A stretch of DNA of 64,000 bases from Armatimonadota bacterium. Lineage in GTDB: Bacteria; Armatimonadota; HRBIN16. Below are positions 56,074 through 63,999 of this stretch, piece after piece (the first letter of the stretch is position 1; the number at the start of each line of letters is the position of its first letter). Made by a program: the position numbers and the translations under genes. The stretch spans positions 310,001 through 374,000 of the forward strand of contig BPGT01000002.1 in assembly GCA_026003175.1 (NCBI GenBank), given 5' to 3'. A model generated the notes under the pieces. It made no database searches. It was given only the letters and a program-made list of their open reading frames with translations, and was not told where the DNA came from.

Positions 56074-56634
56074 TCAAGACACTCCCAGTATCTCATCTCG
56101 GGAACCTCTTGTGTCGTCTATTTCCAGTTTGGTCTCCGTAATGCGCAGCGTGCCAGAACGGTTGCTATCGCTGTCTGGCAGGGTGGGCACGTAGGTCAAC
56201 GCCGAGAGGCGATAGGTGTAGATGCCACGCGGTGCTATCGTGCCATCCGCGAGCTTACCGTCCCACGTCCACGACCAGTTACCCGGATGAGGAACGCGGT
56301 CGAACTCCTTCACCAGAACAGGGTTCTGGTTATCGTCGCTGCGGAATATCTCCAACTTCACCCGGCTGATGTCGTTGGCGTCATCGAAGACGGTTAACTG
56401 TTGCGCATGTCGCAGTTCCGCTGAGAACTGTACGCCACTCATCTCATCAGGCTTCCAGATGAAATACGGGTCTTCACGGCTGTCCACCAGCACCAGGTTG
56501 TTCATCGTCAAAGTCATGCTGGCGGTCTCTGTAAACACCTGATAGGGTATCGGTCCCGTGTAGTAGCGTACTGTGACCTGAATCAGATAGGTGCCGTTAT
56601 GTATGGCAAGATTCATGAAGGGGCTTTGTAGCAC
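56074..56634 (-). pseudogene. Fragment with FlgD-type Ig-like beta-sandwich, no credible start
   Basis: 186 codons on the minus strand. WTWDGKLADGTIAPRGIYTYRLSAL is the FlgD-Ig/DUF4448-like W-D-G-x-x-D-G-x-x-x-x-G-x-Y-x-Y strand pattern. The only in-frame start, GTG 56634, has no Shine-Dalgarno. The coding pattern continues upstream (WYGALRLAVYAVV) to a TGA near 56718, with an ATG-led, Shine-Dalgarno-bearing alternative in another frame that stops after ten codons. The C-terminus runs directly into the amidase fragment. Most likely the truncated middle of a larger secreted protein, maybe frameshifted at its 5' end. Confidence 0.5.
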
Positions 56635-56735
56635 TACCGCATAAACAGCAAGTCTAAGCGCTCCATACCACTCACTCCTTGTCGAGAGAGTTCCGAGTTC
56701 TGTACGAATGATAACTCACCTGTTACTATCTGTCA

Positions 56736-56942
56736 AGGTTTCTCCCCGAGGGTGTTCGAAATTGCTGGTTGAATGGATAGATAACCTAACCCCCTTGCCC
56801 CCTTCCCTGCAAGGGAAGGGGGAACGCCCCTCTCCTCGCAGGAGAGGGGACGGGGGTGAGGTAAGGCAGGGATAGCAAGAACGCCTCTCTCCTTGCGCTA
56901 CAACCAACTTCTCAACAATTCTCGAACACCCTCAGGTTTCTC
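56736..56942. mobile_element. MITE-like element with 9-bp flanking repeat
   Basis: The 9-base direct repeat AGGTTTCTC (56736-56744 and 56934-56942) brackets a segment of about 190 bases that begins GAGGGTGTTCGA-AATTG and ends CAATT-CTCGAACACCCTC. These are imperfect inverted repeats of at least 12 exact bases each (56748-56759, 56922-56933), extending to CTGGTTG/CAACCAAC. No transposase. Inside lies an inverted CCCCTCTCC repeat (56784-56862). Consistent with a non-autonomous transposable element and its target-site duplication. Confidence 0.5.
56784..56862. repeat. Dispersed palindromic CCCCTCTCC repeat, copy 3 (inverted)
   Basis: Reverse orientation to copies 1 and 2: ACCTAACCCCC, CCCCCTTCC-CTGCAA-GGGAAGGGGG, CCCCTCTCC-TCGCA-GGAGAGGGG, GGGGTGAGGT. 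The best preserved of the three. It sits inside the MITE-like element. Confidence 0.75.
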
Positions 56943-56975
56943 ACGAGCCCCCGTTGCAAAAATTCAGTTTCTTTT

Positions 56976-57046
56976 TGTCATGCTGAGCGAAGCGAAGCAT
57001 CTCACTGTAGCGACACTTTGGGATGCTTCGCTGACGTCCAACATGG
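56976..57046. repeat. Dispersed TCATGCTGAGCGAAGCGAAGCAT palindrome
   Basis: TGTCATGCTGAGCGAAGCG continues to AAGCATCTC and is answered by GGGATGCTTCGCTGAC (57019-57034), giving a hairpin arm GAAGCATC/GATGCTTC. Sequences of this kind are scattered in many environmental bacteria. Fills the space before the GH5 gene end (56943-57076) with no gene. Confidence 0.6.
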
Positions 57047-57076
57047 CAAGAAAGTCGGCTACACATCTGTCGCTCG

Positions 57077-58090
57077 TTACATCGCCTGCAGCAGTTCGAG
57101 CATCTCGCGGTCCAGCTTGTGCCCCCGCCAGTCCTCGTAGCGCACGTCGGCACGTCCGCTGTCTACCGGACCGAACGAGCCGTAAAAGTTCCACATCGCC
57201 CAACCCCAGCCTGCCTCCTTCCAGAGGCTCAGCAGGTCACGCAGCCAGGCGATAACCACCTTGTGGGGGGTCTGGTTGTGCGCACCGAACTCGCCAATCA
57301 TCACGCCGACGCCCTTCTTCTCCAGTTCCTTCCAGGGCTTGTAAATGCGCTCCCATATCGTCTGTTTGTCCCACACAGTGTTGCCCTCACGCCACGGGTA
57401 GGTGGGTTCGGGCCACTTGTCGGACCCCTGCACCCAGCTGGCTTTGTAGTGGGAGATGACGAAGGGGTCGTAACCGCGCGTGGCACCCGCTACCTTTAGC
57501 CCCACCAGTTCCTCGATGGGGTTCCTTGCCCAGTTCAGACCGTCGCAGATGATGAGGCGGTCGGGGTCTTGCTCGCGGATGGCTTCCACCACACGCTCTA
57601 CCACCCTGCGGTGGGTTTCGGGAGAAATGTTTGCAGGCTCGTTAAACAGGTTGAAACTCACCTGACTATTCGGGATGCCCTTGTAGCGTTTCGCGAAGTG
57701 CGCCCAGTGCAGGCAACACACTTTGAGCGCCTCAGCGTCTGTCCACAGCGGTTTCGGCTCCGGCGGCGAGGCGACCGTGTAGCCGGGCGCGCGGTGGAAG
57801 TTGATGCATACATGCACTCCATGCTTCTGCCCATAGCGCACTGCCGCATCGATCTCTTTCAGTATCTCTTCACGCAGCTTCGTCCAATCCGAAGGGTCCG
57901 TCCAGCATCGGTAGTCCATCGGCAGGCGTACGAAGTTGAAGCCCAATTCCGCGAGCCACGCGAAGTCCTGTTCGCTAAACGGTCGGTTGTTCCAGTCGCG
58001 ATGAAACTTATTCAGCAGATTAAAGCCACGCCATCGGGGTAGCTTCTGCGGCGTTGCTGCAGGAAGCTTGCGCTGTGCTGCTTGTGCCAT
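57077..58090 (-). CDS. Glycoside hydrolase family 5 (cellulase-like) enzyme
   Basis: 337 residues, a GH5-type TIM barrel. RWRGFNLLNKF at the start is the usual first strand. GFNFVRLPMDYRCW is strand 2. The acid/base E is in FNLFNEPANI (about residue 145), and the nucleophile E is in VMIGEFGAHNQTP (about residue 260). H-x-N-F-H in VCINFHRAPG is strand 4. No signal peptide, so cytosolic, or its partner is secreted; the substrate is a beta-1,4-glucan or mannan-type oligosaccharide by family. ATG 58090 follows GGAGGAGG. This is the only intact gene inside the decay zone. Confidence 0.9.
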   Translation of the reverse strand: MAQAAQRKLPAATPQKLPRWRGFNLLNKFHRDWNNRPFSEQDFAWLAELGFNFVRLPMDYRCWTDPSDWTKLREEILKEIDAAVRYGQKHGVHVCINFHRAPGYTVASPPEPKPLWTDAEALKVCCLHWAHFAKRYKGIPNSQVSFNLFNEPANISPETHRRVVERVVEAIREQDPDRLIICDGLNWARNPIEELVGLKVAGATRGYDPFVISHYKASWVQGSDKWPEPTYPWREGNTVWDKQTIWERIYKPWKELEKKGVGVMIGEFGAHNQTPHKVVIAWLRDLLSLWKEAGWGWAMWNFYGSFGPVDSGRADVRYEDWRGHKLDREMLELLQAM

Positions 58091-58311
58091 TCTCTGCCTC
58101 CTCCTTCGGTTGTGGGTACTGTTGGCTTCTATGCTCTCGTTGCCAAATCCTCTTGCGAAGCAGTCTGGACAGAACAGAGTATTCAGGGTAAACTATGGGT
58201 GGCTGAAGGTTCAGGGAAGCGTTTTCGTGACCATCGCTGTGACAAGAGAGATGGCGCGGATATCTTAGCCGTCTCGTCACTCAACACGAGAAAACGCTTC
58301 TGGAGCGTAGC

Positions 58312-58512
58312 ATGACTACTTTGACGCTTGAAACTGAACCGCTCGCTGCGGGTGTAGAGGTGAGCGAAGAGGAACTGATTGTGCGTCTGGTAGATGGCGG
58401 CGAATTGCTGTGCCACTGACTTGGTACCCCCATCTACTGCGCGCAACGCCAGAAGAGCGACAAAACCGACAGTTGCTAGGCGAGGGTTATGCCATCGAAT
58501 GGTACGATCACA
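58312..58512 (+). pseudogene. Frameshifted DUF2442 gene, possible DUF4160 remnant upstream
   Basis: ATG 58312 starts MTTLTLETEPLAAGVEVSEE, continues with LIVRLVDGGELLC and stops at TGA 58417. In the +2 frame, starting at 58410, the missing part continues as PLTWYPHLLRATPEERQN and GEGYAIEWYD. Joined, this is the DUF2442 pattern (x-V-x-F-x-D-G-R-x-L-x-V-P-L-x-W-Y-P-R-L-x-x-A-T-P-E-E-R, G-x-G-x-G-I-x-W), with one base lost at about 58408. The 5' flank (58250-58311) reads ISRLVTQHEKTLLE in one frame, like a DUF4160 C-terminus, the usual partner. The rest of that partner is not recognisable. These small pairs are often toxin-antitoxin-like. Confidence 0.65.
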
Positions 58513-58535
58513 TACAGAGTGACCGATGTAAGCAT

Positions 58536-59291
58536 ATGTCCGAAGCCGCTTTCACACTGATTGCTCCTTACTACGATGAGCTCATGCACAACGTGCCCTA
58601 TGATTTCTGGGTACGCTATGTACATGAGTTGGTGGAACGCTACCGTCTGAAGGTGCACAGTATCCTCGACCTTGCCTGTGGCACGGGCAACGTGGCAATG
58701 CGGCTGGCAAGGATGGGCTACGAAGTGTGGGGAGTAGACATCTCCGCACCGATGGTGGCGGAAGCGCAGCGCAAAGCGCAGGAAGCAGGGCTACATATCC
58801 ACTACGAGGTGCAAGACGCTGCGCAGCTGCAACTGCCCAGGCAGTTTGACCTTGTGCTGAGCCTGTTCGACAGCCTGAACTACATCCTCTCTCCCGAAAA
58901 GCTGCTGGAGGCGTTCCGAAGGGTTTACGCTCATTTACAGTCTGGCGGCGCGTTCATCTTCGACGTGAACACCGAATACGCCCTGCGCGAGGGGCTGTTT
59001 GACCAGGACAACCTCGGTTCACGTCGCCGGCTGCTTTATCGCTGGAAGAGCCGATACGACGAGGAAACCAGAATCTGCACGGTGGAAATGGAGTTCTGGC
59101 TACGCGACGAGAAGGGAGACGTCAGCCAGCACTTTGTGGAGGTGCATCGCCAGCGAGCGTACACACTAGACGAGTTGAACGCTATGTTGAGAGGGGCTGG
59201 CTTCGATTACGCCCGCGCCTTTCACGCCTATACCCTGCGCCCCCCCAACGCCACCACCGACCGCGCCTTCTTTGTGGCGACCAAATGGTAG
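58536..59291 (+). CDS. SAM-dependent methyltransferase (class I)
   Basis: 251 residues, a Methyltransf_25/11-type enzyme. N-terminal APYYDELMHN is the typical cap. Motif I is LDLACGTGNVAMRLA (about 47), motif II VWGVDISAPMVAEAQ, motif III QLPRQFDLVLSLFDSLNY. It continues with FIFDVNTEYALREG and late beta strands. The substrate is unknown. The start is ATG 58536; the frame runs upstream into the remnant of a DUF2442 gene, which is not part of it. TATAA-like sequences upstream were not convincing. Confidence 0.88.
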   Translation: MSEAAFTLIAPYYDELMHNVPYDFWVRYVHELVERYRLKVHSILDLACGTGNVAMRLARMGYEVWGVDISAPMVAEAQRKAQEAGLHIHYEVQDAAQLQLPRQFDLVLSLFDSLNYILSPEKLLEAFRRVYAHLQSGGAFIFDVNTEYALREGLFDQDNLGSRRRLLYRWKSRYDEETRICTVEMEFWLRDEKGDVSQHFVEVHRQRAYTLDELNAMLRGAGFDYARAFHAYTLRPPNATTDRAFFVATKW

Positions 59292-59307
59292 GCTAATATT
59301 GATGATA

Positions 59308-59333
59308 CGGCTCGGCAGGAGCCTCGCCCTCCA
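59308..59333. repeat. Dispersed GGCTCGGCAGGAGCC hairpin, copy B
   Basis: CGGCTCGGCAGGAGCC continues TCGCCCTCCA; a copy of 54933-54958. The stem is GGCTC/GAGCC. The 150-base gap also has a GGCGGAGCGTATCTCTCC word (59386-59404) close to one at 46204-46221. No gene. Confidence 0.65.
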
Positions 59334-59441
59334 GGTTGCTACACCAGCAGGGTGCTGCTCTGTCGTGATCGCAAAATTCGAATGCGGCGGAGCGTATCTC
59401 TCCCCTTTGATGGGGAGCGGCTTTAGGCGCAGAAACCCGCG

Positions 59442-61874
59442 TTACGTACCCACCGCCCCTTCGAGAAGGTTCACCTCCGCAATCTCAGGCAGCTCGCTCG
59501 GCACTATACGCCACGTCTTGATTTCACACGCGCCGATAGGAGCCTCCCATCGGATACCTGTCAGAGGCATCTCGATTCGCACGGTGCAGGCCGTGCCGGT
59601 ACTCTCGTATGCTCGCACGATCAGAGCATCGGCATCCTCTGCTTTCTTGCACACCGTCACCAGCACGTTCTCTGGTTCGACGCTCAGTAGGGAGGCGGTC
59701 GGTGGTAGATCGCCCTCATGCACATACTCGTTCACGGTGATGGGCGGCACATTCAGCTCCCACGCGCGTCGGGGGATGTGTGCCTGTTGCCAGCTGCCTG
59801 CATGGGGCATCAGCCGATAGGTAACCGTCTGGATACCCTGATCGATATACTCGTAACGCTTCTCGGTGTCCAGCGTGTTCGGGGCGTGATGCGCGTAGGC
59901 AGGGCTGCGCAGAATGCTCAGACGCAATTCGGAACCCAGCGTATCATAGCCGTGCTTGCTGTCGTTGAGCAGGGCGAAGCCGTAGGGGATGCGTTCGCCG
60001 TCGTCGTTCACCGCCCAGCCCGACAGGTCTATCCACTGCTGGCAGGGTTCTTCCTCGCCGTTCGGTTCGCGCACCGTGAAGCCGTACGGTGCCTCGGCGG
60101 TGACCAGCGCTTCCTGCAGGCACAGGGGGAAGCTTATCTTCAGCATCTTGTACTGCTCCTGCCAGTTGATGGTAGCTCGGCACTCGATGAGGTCTAAGTC
60201 ACGATACAGGTACAGTCGCTGGGTCATTTGCGAGTGACCCCAGCGGGTCTCGATGCGCAGGCAGGCGCGTACGTCTCCTAGCTCCTCGAGAGCCAGCTGT
60301 GCGCCGTCGAACCGTCCCAACTCGTTGCGGAAGGAGGAGACGTCATGACTCCACGTGTCGCTGGGGTCGTCGATGACAATGCCCACGTTGGCAGGTGCAG
60401 AAAGCACCTCCACTCGGTGGCGCTTGTCGTACAGGCGCGACAGATGACCGGCAGGGTTGACCTCCAGCCGCCAGAAGTCGTTTTCCAGCACCGCACCTTC
60501 CGCCTTCAGTTCCGCACGAAGGGTACGCTGAGGCTGGACAGAGGCAACCTGCACGTCCGAGCGTAACACCCGATAGCCCATCGGTGGCAGGTCTAAGACG
60601 AGCACACTGCGCCGCTGTCCGCTGGCGGTGGTAGGCTGGATGTTTTGTGCTGGCACAGGGTTGCCCGCCTCGTCCTTCAGCTGCGCCGAGCCACGTTCCA
60701 CCTCCACAGGAACCCTGATCGCCCAGGGCAGGGGGTTAAATACCACCAACGGATTACCCTCGCCGCGCGTGTCCATATGTGCTGTCAACGCCTGCAGGCT
60801 GGTGTGCAGGGCATATCCGCCCAGTGTGGCGGCGTGTCCGTACAGGTCGCGCGCGTCCTGGTAGCCTTCGGGCAGGCTGGTACCGGCGAGAATGTCGTGG
60901 AACTGGTTGAACAGCGCGCTCTGCCACGCTTCGGTCAACGCTTGCTGCGGATATTCCCGCCCCAGCAATGCCCACGCCATCGATGCCACGCGCTCGGCGG
61001 TCATCAGCAGGTGCTCGGTGCGGCGGTTCTGGCGTTTGACCTCCGAGTGGGCGGTGTAACAGCCGCGTGCGTGGTGCTGCAGCTCTTCGGGCACAGTGGG
61101 GATGGATGCACCTGCCTCCGCCTGTGCTTCTACCGCCTCGAAGAAGGCTTTCAGGGTGCTGAGCCGAACGGCTGGCATATCGGGGTTCCGGCTCATCTCC
61201 AGCAGGGAGCGGACGTTCTGGATGGTTGGACCTCCCCCGTGATTGCCTACGCCGTAGAAAACGATATAGTCCCGCAAGAAATCGGGTGCACCTCCTGCGC
61301 TGGCGCGAACATGCTCCGCCAAATCCTTGCCCCACGTGGCGTAAGAGCGGGTGATTCGCGCCGTCAGCACGCGCGAGCCGTCAGGCGACTGCCACCAGAA
61401 GACGTTGGCAGGCAGGGTTTTCTCATGCGGGCCGGGACGCATGAAAATATAGCGTGTCAACCCCGCTTTGCGCAGAATCTGCGGCAGGGTGCCTGCGTGC
61501 CCGAAGCTATCGGGGTTGTACCCCACCTTCGCGGTCACGCCGAAGGTCTTCCGGAAGTAACGCTGCGCGTACAGCGCCTGACGCACGAAGGACTCGCCGC
61601 AGGGGATGTTGCAATCGGGCTGTATCCACCATCCGCCCACGATTTCCCACCGTCCCTCGCGCACGCGCTCGCGGATTTGCGCCAGCATGTCGGGCTCGGT
61701 CTGCTCTAACAGCCAGTAAAACGCGGCGGAACTGCCCGTGAAGTGGAACTCGGGGAACTCCCGCATCCGTTCCAGCACACTGGCGAAGGTGGAGCGGATG
61801 GTCTCTAGCCCCTCCGTCCATCGCCATAGCCACACCGGGTCGATATGCGCGTTGCCAATAGCGTGAAGAGTCAT
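59442..61874 (-). CDS. Glycoside hydrolase family 38 alpha-mannosidase
   Basis: 810 residues. The GH38 catalytic domain starts at once: HAIGNAHIDPVWLWRW (zinc H-x-D), GWWIQPDCNIPCGE (family pattern GGWVxxDE/xN), and YNPDSFGHAGTLPQIL, in which D is the nucleophile region. Zinc ligand-like and helix-bundle parts lie mid-protein, then C-terminal beta domains (VNPAGHLSRLYDKRH). Hydrolyses alpha-mannosides from glycans. I use ATG 61874 (MTLHAIGNAHID, AGGGG upstream); the frame open to 61952 is not conserved. No signal peptide. Stop is TAG-free (TGA/TAA not distinguished by context). Confidence 0.9.
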   Translation of the reverse strand: MTLHAIGNAHIDPVWLWRWTEGLETIRSTFASVLERMREFPEFHFTGSSAAFYWLLEQTEPDMLAQIRERVREGRWEIVGGWWIQPDCNIPCGESFVRQALYAQRYFRKTFGVTAKVGYNPDSFGHAGTLPQILRKAGLTRYIFMRPGPHEKTLPANVFWWQSPDGSRVLTARITRSYATWGKDLAEHVRASAGGAPDFLRDYIVFYGVGNHGGGPTIQNVRSLLEMSRNPDMPAVRLSTLKAFFEAVEAQAEAGASIPTVPEELQHHARGCYTAHSEVKRQNRRTEHLLMTAERVASMAWALLGREYPQQALTEAWQSALFNQFHDILAGTSLPEGYQDARDLYGHAATLGGYALHTSLQALTAHMDTRGEGNPLVVFNPLPWAIRVPVEVERGSAQLKDEAGNPVPAQNIQPTTASGQRRSVLVLDLPPMGYRVLRSDVQVASVQPQRTLRAELKAEGAVLENDFWRLEVNPAGHLSRLYDKRHRVEVLSAPANVGIVIDDPSDTWSHDVSSFRNELGRFDGAQLALEELGDVRACLRIETRWGHSQMTQRLYLYRDLDLIECRATINWQEQYKMLKISFPLCLQEALVTAEAPYGFTVREPNGEEEPCQQWIDLSGWAVNDDGERIPYGFALLNDSKHGYDTLGSELRLSILRSPAYAHHAPNTLDTEKRYEYIDQGIQTVTYRLMPHAGSWQQAHIPRRAWELNVPPITVNEYVHEGDLPPTASLLSVEPENVLVTVCKKAEDADALIVRAYESTGTACTVRIEMPLTGIRWEAPIGACEIKTWRIVPSELPEIAEVNLLEGAVGT

Positions 61875-62030
61875 GGCTGCCCCTACAGTGTTTCGGTCAT
61901 CTGACTTCGCCTCACCACCCTCGATTCGCGGGAGAGGGGCGTTTTCCTGCATCTGCTATGCAGGAAGGCTTCCATCCGCTAACGTTGGTCTTCTTCCAGA
62001 CCGATGGCGGAATCCAGCCAGCGCGAGTGC

Positions 62031-62155
62031 GAAAGTCGCCAGTTGTTGCTGACCACCCGGCGACTGGAAGTCACGGGCAACGTGCACAAAACCTCCTTCG
62101 GGGGTTGATAACCTGCGTGAGCAGGTTTCGTCCTCTGTTGCCCGCGACTTTCCAT
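62031..62155 (-). repeat. Branched multi-hairpin element
   Basis: An outer stem CGGGCAAC (62074-62081) / GTTGCCCG (62137-62144), extended by GGAAGTC/GACTTTCC with one mismatch and one bulge, encloses two hairpins: AACCTCC/GGGGGTT (62090-62106) and AACCTGC-GTGA-GCAGGTT (62110-62127). A third hairpin GTCGCC/GGCGAC (62035-62040, 62059-62064) abuts it. It resembles dispersed, highly folded repeats of cyanobacteria and Chloroflexi, but I cannot prove it is transcribed. Strand is arbitrary. Confidence 0.5.
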
Positions 62156-62227
62156 CGCTGGGGCAAAACCAACATCTTAAGGAAAGGGTTTGACAAAGCA
62201 GTACCACTCTGTCAAGGCTCCATCCTC

Positions 62228-62253
62228 TGGAGGGCGAGGCTCCTGCCGAGCCG
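62228..62253. repeat. Dispersed GGCTCGGCAGGAGCC hairpin, copy C (inverted)
   Basis: TGGAGGGCGAGGCTCCTGCC continues GAGCCG; the reverse complement of copies at 54933 and 59308, identical over 26 bases to the copy at 59308. Confidence 0.7.
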
Positions 62254-62334
62254 TTGTGGATGTGATGTTCGGCTCACCGGCATGTCGCCCTCCAGAGTAT
62301 CAGGGCGAAGATGCATGTTTGACAGAGTACTGCC

Positions 62335-63999
62335 TCAGTACCATTCTAACTGTAGACCACCCAACAGGTGTTCGCCCTCCAGCGTGCTTATAATGCCCTT
62401 GTCCGTCAGGCTATACACCACCCAAGGCACCTCGCCCTTTTGCCAGTTTGCCAGAGGCAGCAGAGGCACGCGGCACGGATAGGGAGCGGTCTGGCGCAGG
62501 CGTACTACGTTGCGCGTGCGGTCTATCTGCAGCCCACATAGCGCGAACAGGTAACCGATGGAGGTGATTCCGCGTGGGTAGAAGCAGAGGTTGTTGGTAA
62601 AGTAGGTATCGATGAACCCCTTGTCCAGCCCTGCGGTGTTCATCAGCATCTCCATCGCCATGTAACGTGAAGAGTTATCGGGCAATCCTACGTCCAGATA
62701 GGCGGCGATATAGTCGCGCCACAGGTTCTGCGACAGCCACACATTGCTCTTGTCTGCGCTGGTGTGGGTACAGCCGTATTCGGTGAGCGCGTGTCGGTAG
62801 GCGTTGGCGATGTCCTGTTTCATGCGCGAGAGGTCTACCGGCGGCGTATGTCCGCTCATCAGCAGGTACAGCAAGCCATTGGCGGTGTAGATAGAGTAAG
62901 CGTCCCAGCCGCCCAGCTCACCGTGCAACGGCTCACCGGTCCAGGGGTCTTTCAGTCCCTCGGCGGTGCGCTCCAGACACACCGCGTAGTGGTCGCCCAG
63001 CCACGCCTGCGCGTCCAGCGTTTCTCGAATGCGCATCACGATGCGCTCGCACTGCGTCTGCCATTCGCCATCTCCCAGAGCCTGCGCGATGTGCGCCGCA
63101 GCATAGCAGGCGGAGAGCGTCTTTACCGCCAGATATACCTGCTCACGAGCGTATTGCACCGCAGGCGAGGCGTCATCGATGGTGTTCGCCACGCCCTCGT
63201 TGGGAAAGCCGTTGCCAGTGGTGTCGCTGCGCTCGAAGTAGTCCACCAGCCGTCTGCACAGGGCATGGTGTCGGCGTGCTGGCTCCATGTTACCCGTCCA
63301 CCGCCAGTATGCGTGCAGCATCAGCAGATAGTTGGCGTTTTCTTCCACCTGCATCGGGTGCGGATACGCCTGCTTGCCGACCCTGGCGTGTGTGCCCATA
63401 TCGTGCGCGAGGTAGCTGCCCACCTCGTCCTGCATCTCGAAGCGCGCCCACTCGTCCAGCAGCTTTTCCAGCAGAGGCAGCCAGAAAGCGAAGTACACCA
63501 GCCCGTTGTTGTACTCCACGTCTATGGTGCTATGGAAGTAGCAGGAACCTTCCCATACGCTGAACCACTCCTCGCCCTGCTCGTCCACCACCCACCAGCT
63601 GTCCAGCAGGAAGTTCTGGAAGGAGAAGCGGATAAGGTCTAACTGCGATTTGCTCAGGCTGGCTTCGTCCAGCAAGCTTTCCACGAACTCCGTTTTGCGC
63701 AGCAGGGTATCTGCTTCTTCTCTGGCGAAACGGGCGACCTCTTCCACGTTCGCGAACCGGCGCGTGTACAGGAAGCGCATCGGCTTGCCGAACACCTTCA
63801 GCACGGGCGCATCCACGTAAGCGCACCACGCCCATTGTAGGCAGGCTTGCTCGTTCTGGGCGAGGTCAAACGGCAGCACCAGCCCGTTGTTCTCCACGAG
63901 GGTGCCCTCGGTCAAAGGCACGATACGCTCGTGTGCTATGGGTGGAGTATCCCCGACGATAAAATCGTTTATCGCAAATCGCTCATCGGCGACATGCGA
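62335..63999 (-). CDS. GH52-like glycosidase (beta-xylosidase type), 5'-truncated by window edge
   Basis: 555 residues visible; the frame is open to the window end, so the N-terminal part (about 150-200 residues if like known GH52 enzymes) lies beyond. Similarity to GH52 is seen in RRFANVEEVARFAREEADTL, in SVWEGSCYFHSTIDVEYNN, whose E aligns with the GH52 nucleophile in NEGEYRMMNTFDLTVD, in NTIDDASPAVQYAREQVYLA (D aligned with the general acid), in SNVWLSQNL and in CFYPRGITSIGYL near the end. The residue alignment is from memory of the Geobacillus enzyme. Most probably an (alpha/alpha)6-barrel glycosidase cutting xylo-oligosaccharides or related sugars. GTG 63921 is not the true start. Confidence 0.65.
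   Translation of the reverse strand, partial: SHVADERFAINDFIVGDTPPIAHERIVPLTEGTLVENNGLVLPFDLAQNEQACLQWAWCAYVDAPVLKVFGKPMRFLYTRRFANVEEVARFAREEADTLLRKTEFVESLLDEASLSKSQLDLIRFSFQNFLLDSWWVVDEQGEEWFSVWEGSCYFHSTIDVEYNNGLVYFAFWLPLLEKLLDEWARFEMQDEVGSYLAHDMGTHARVGKQAYPHPMQVEENANYLLMLHAYWRWTGNMEPARRHHALCRRLVDYFERSDTTGNGFPNEGVANTIDDASPAVQYAREQVYLAVKTLSACYAAAHIAQALGDGEWQTQCERIVMRIRETLDAQAWLGDHYAVCLERTAEGLKDPWTGEPLHGELGGWDAYSIYTANGLLYLLMSGHTPPVDLSRMKQDIANAYRHALTEYGCTHTSADKSNVWLSQNLWRDYIAAYLDVGLPDNSSRYMAMEMLMNTAGLDKGFIDTYFTNNLCFYPRGITSIGYLFALCGLQIDRTRNVVRLRQTAPYPCRVPLLPLANWQKGEVPWVVYSLTDKGIISTLEGEHLLGGLQLEWY

Larger units (their letters stand above)
61875..62334. other. 460-base intergenic region with repeats and a branched hairpin element
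   Basis: No convincing gene on either strand. It holds the multi-hairpin element 62031-62155 and the hairpin copy 62228-62253; about 62260-62300 is another partial CGCCCTCCAG piece. The remainder shows nothing I can name. Confidence 0.5.

Noticed and set aside
58410-59291. Methyltransferase starting at 58410 with a 42-residue extension
   Set aside because: The extension is the second half of the frameshifted DUF2442 gene; methyltransferase homology starts at 58536.
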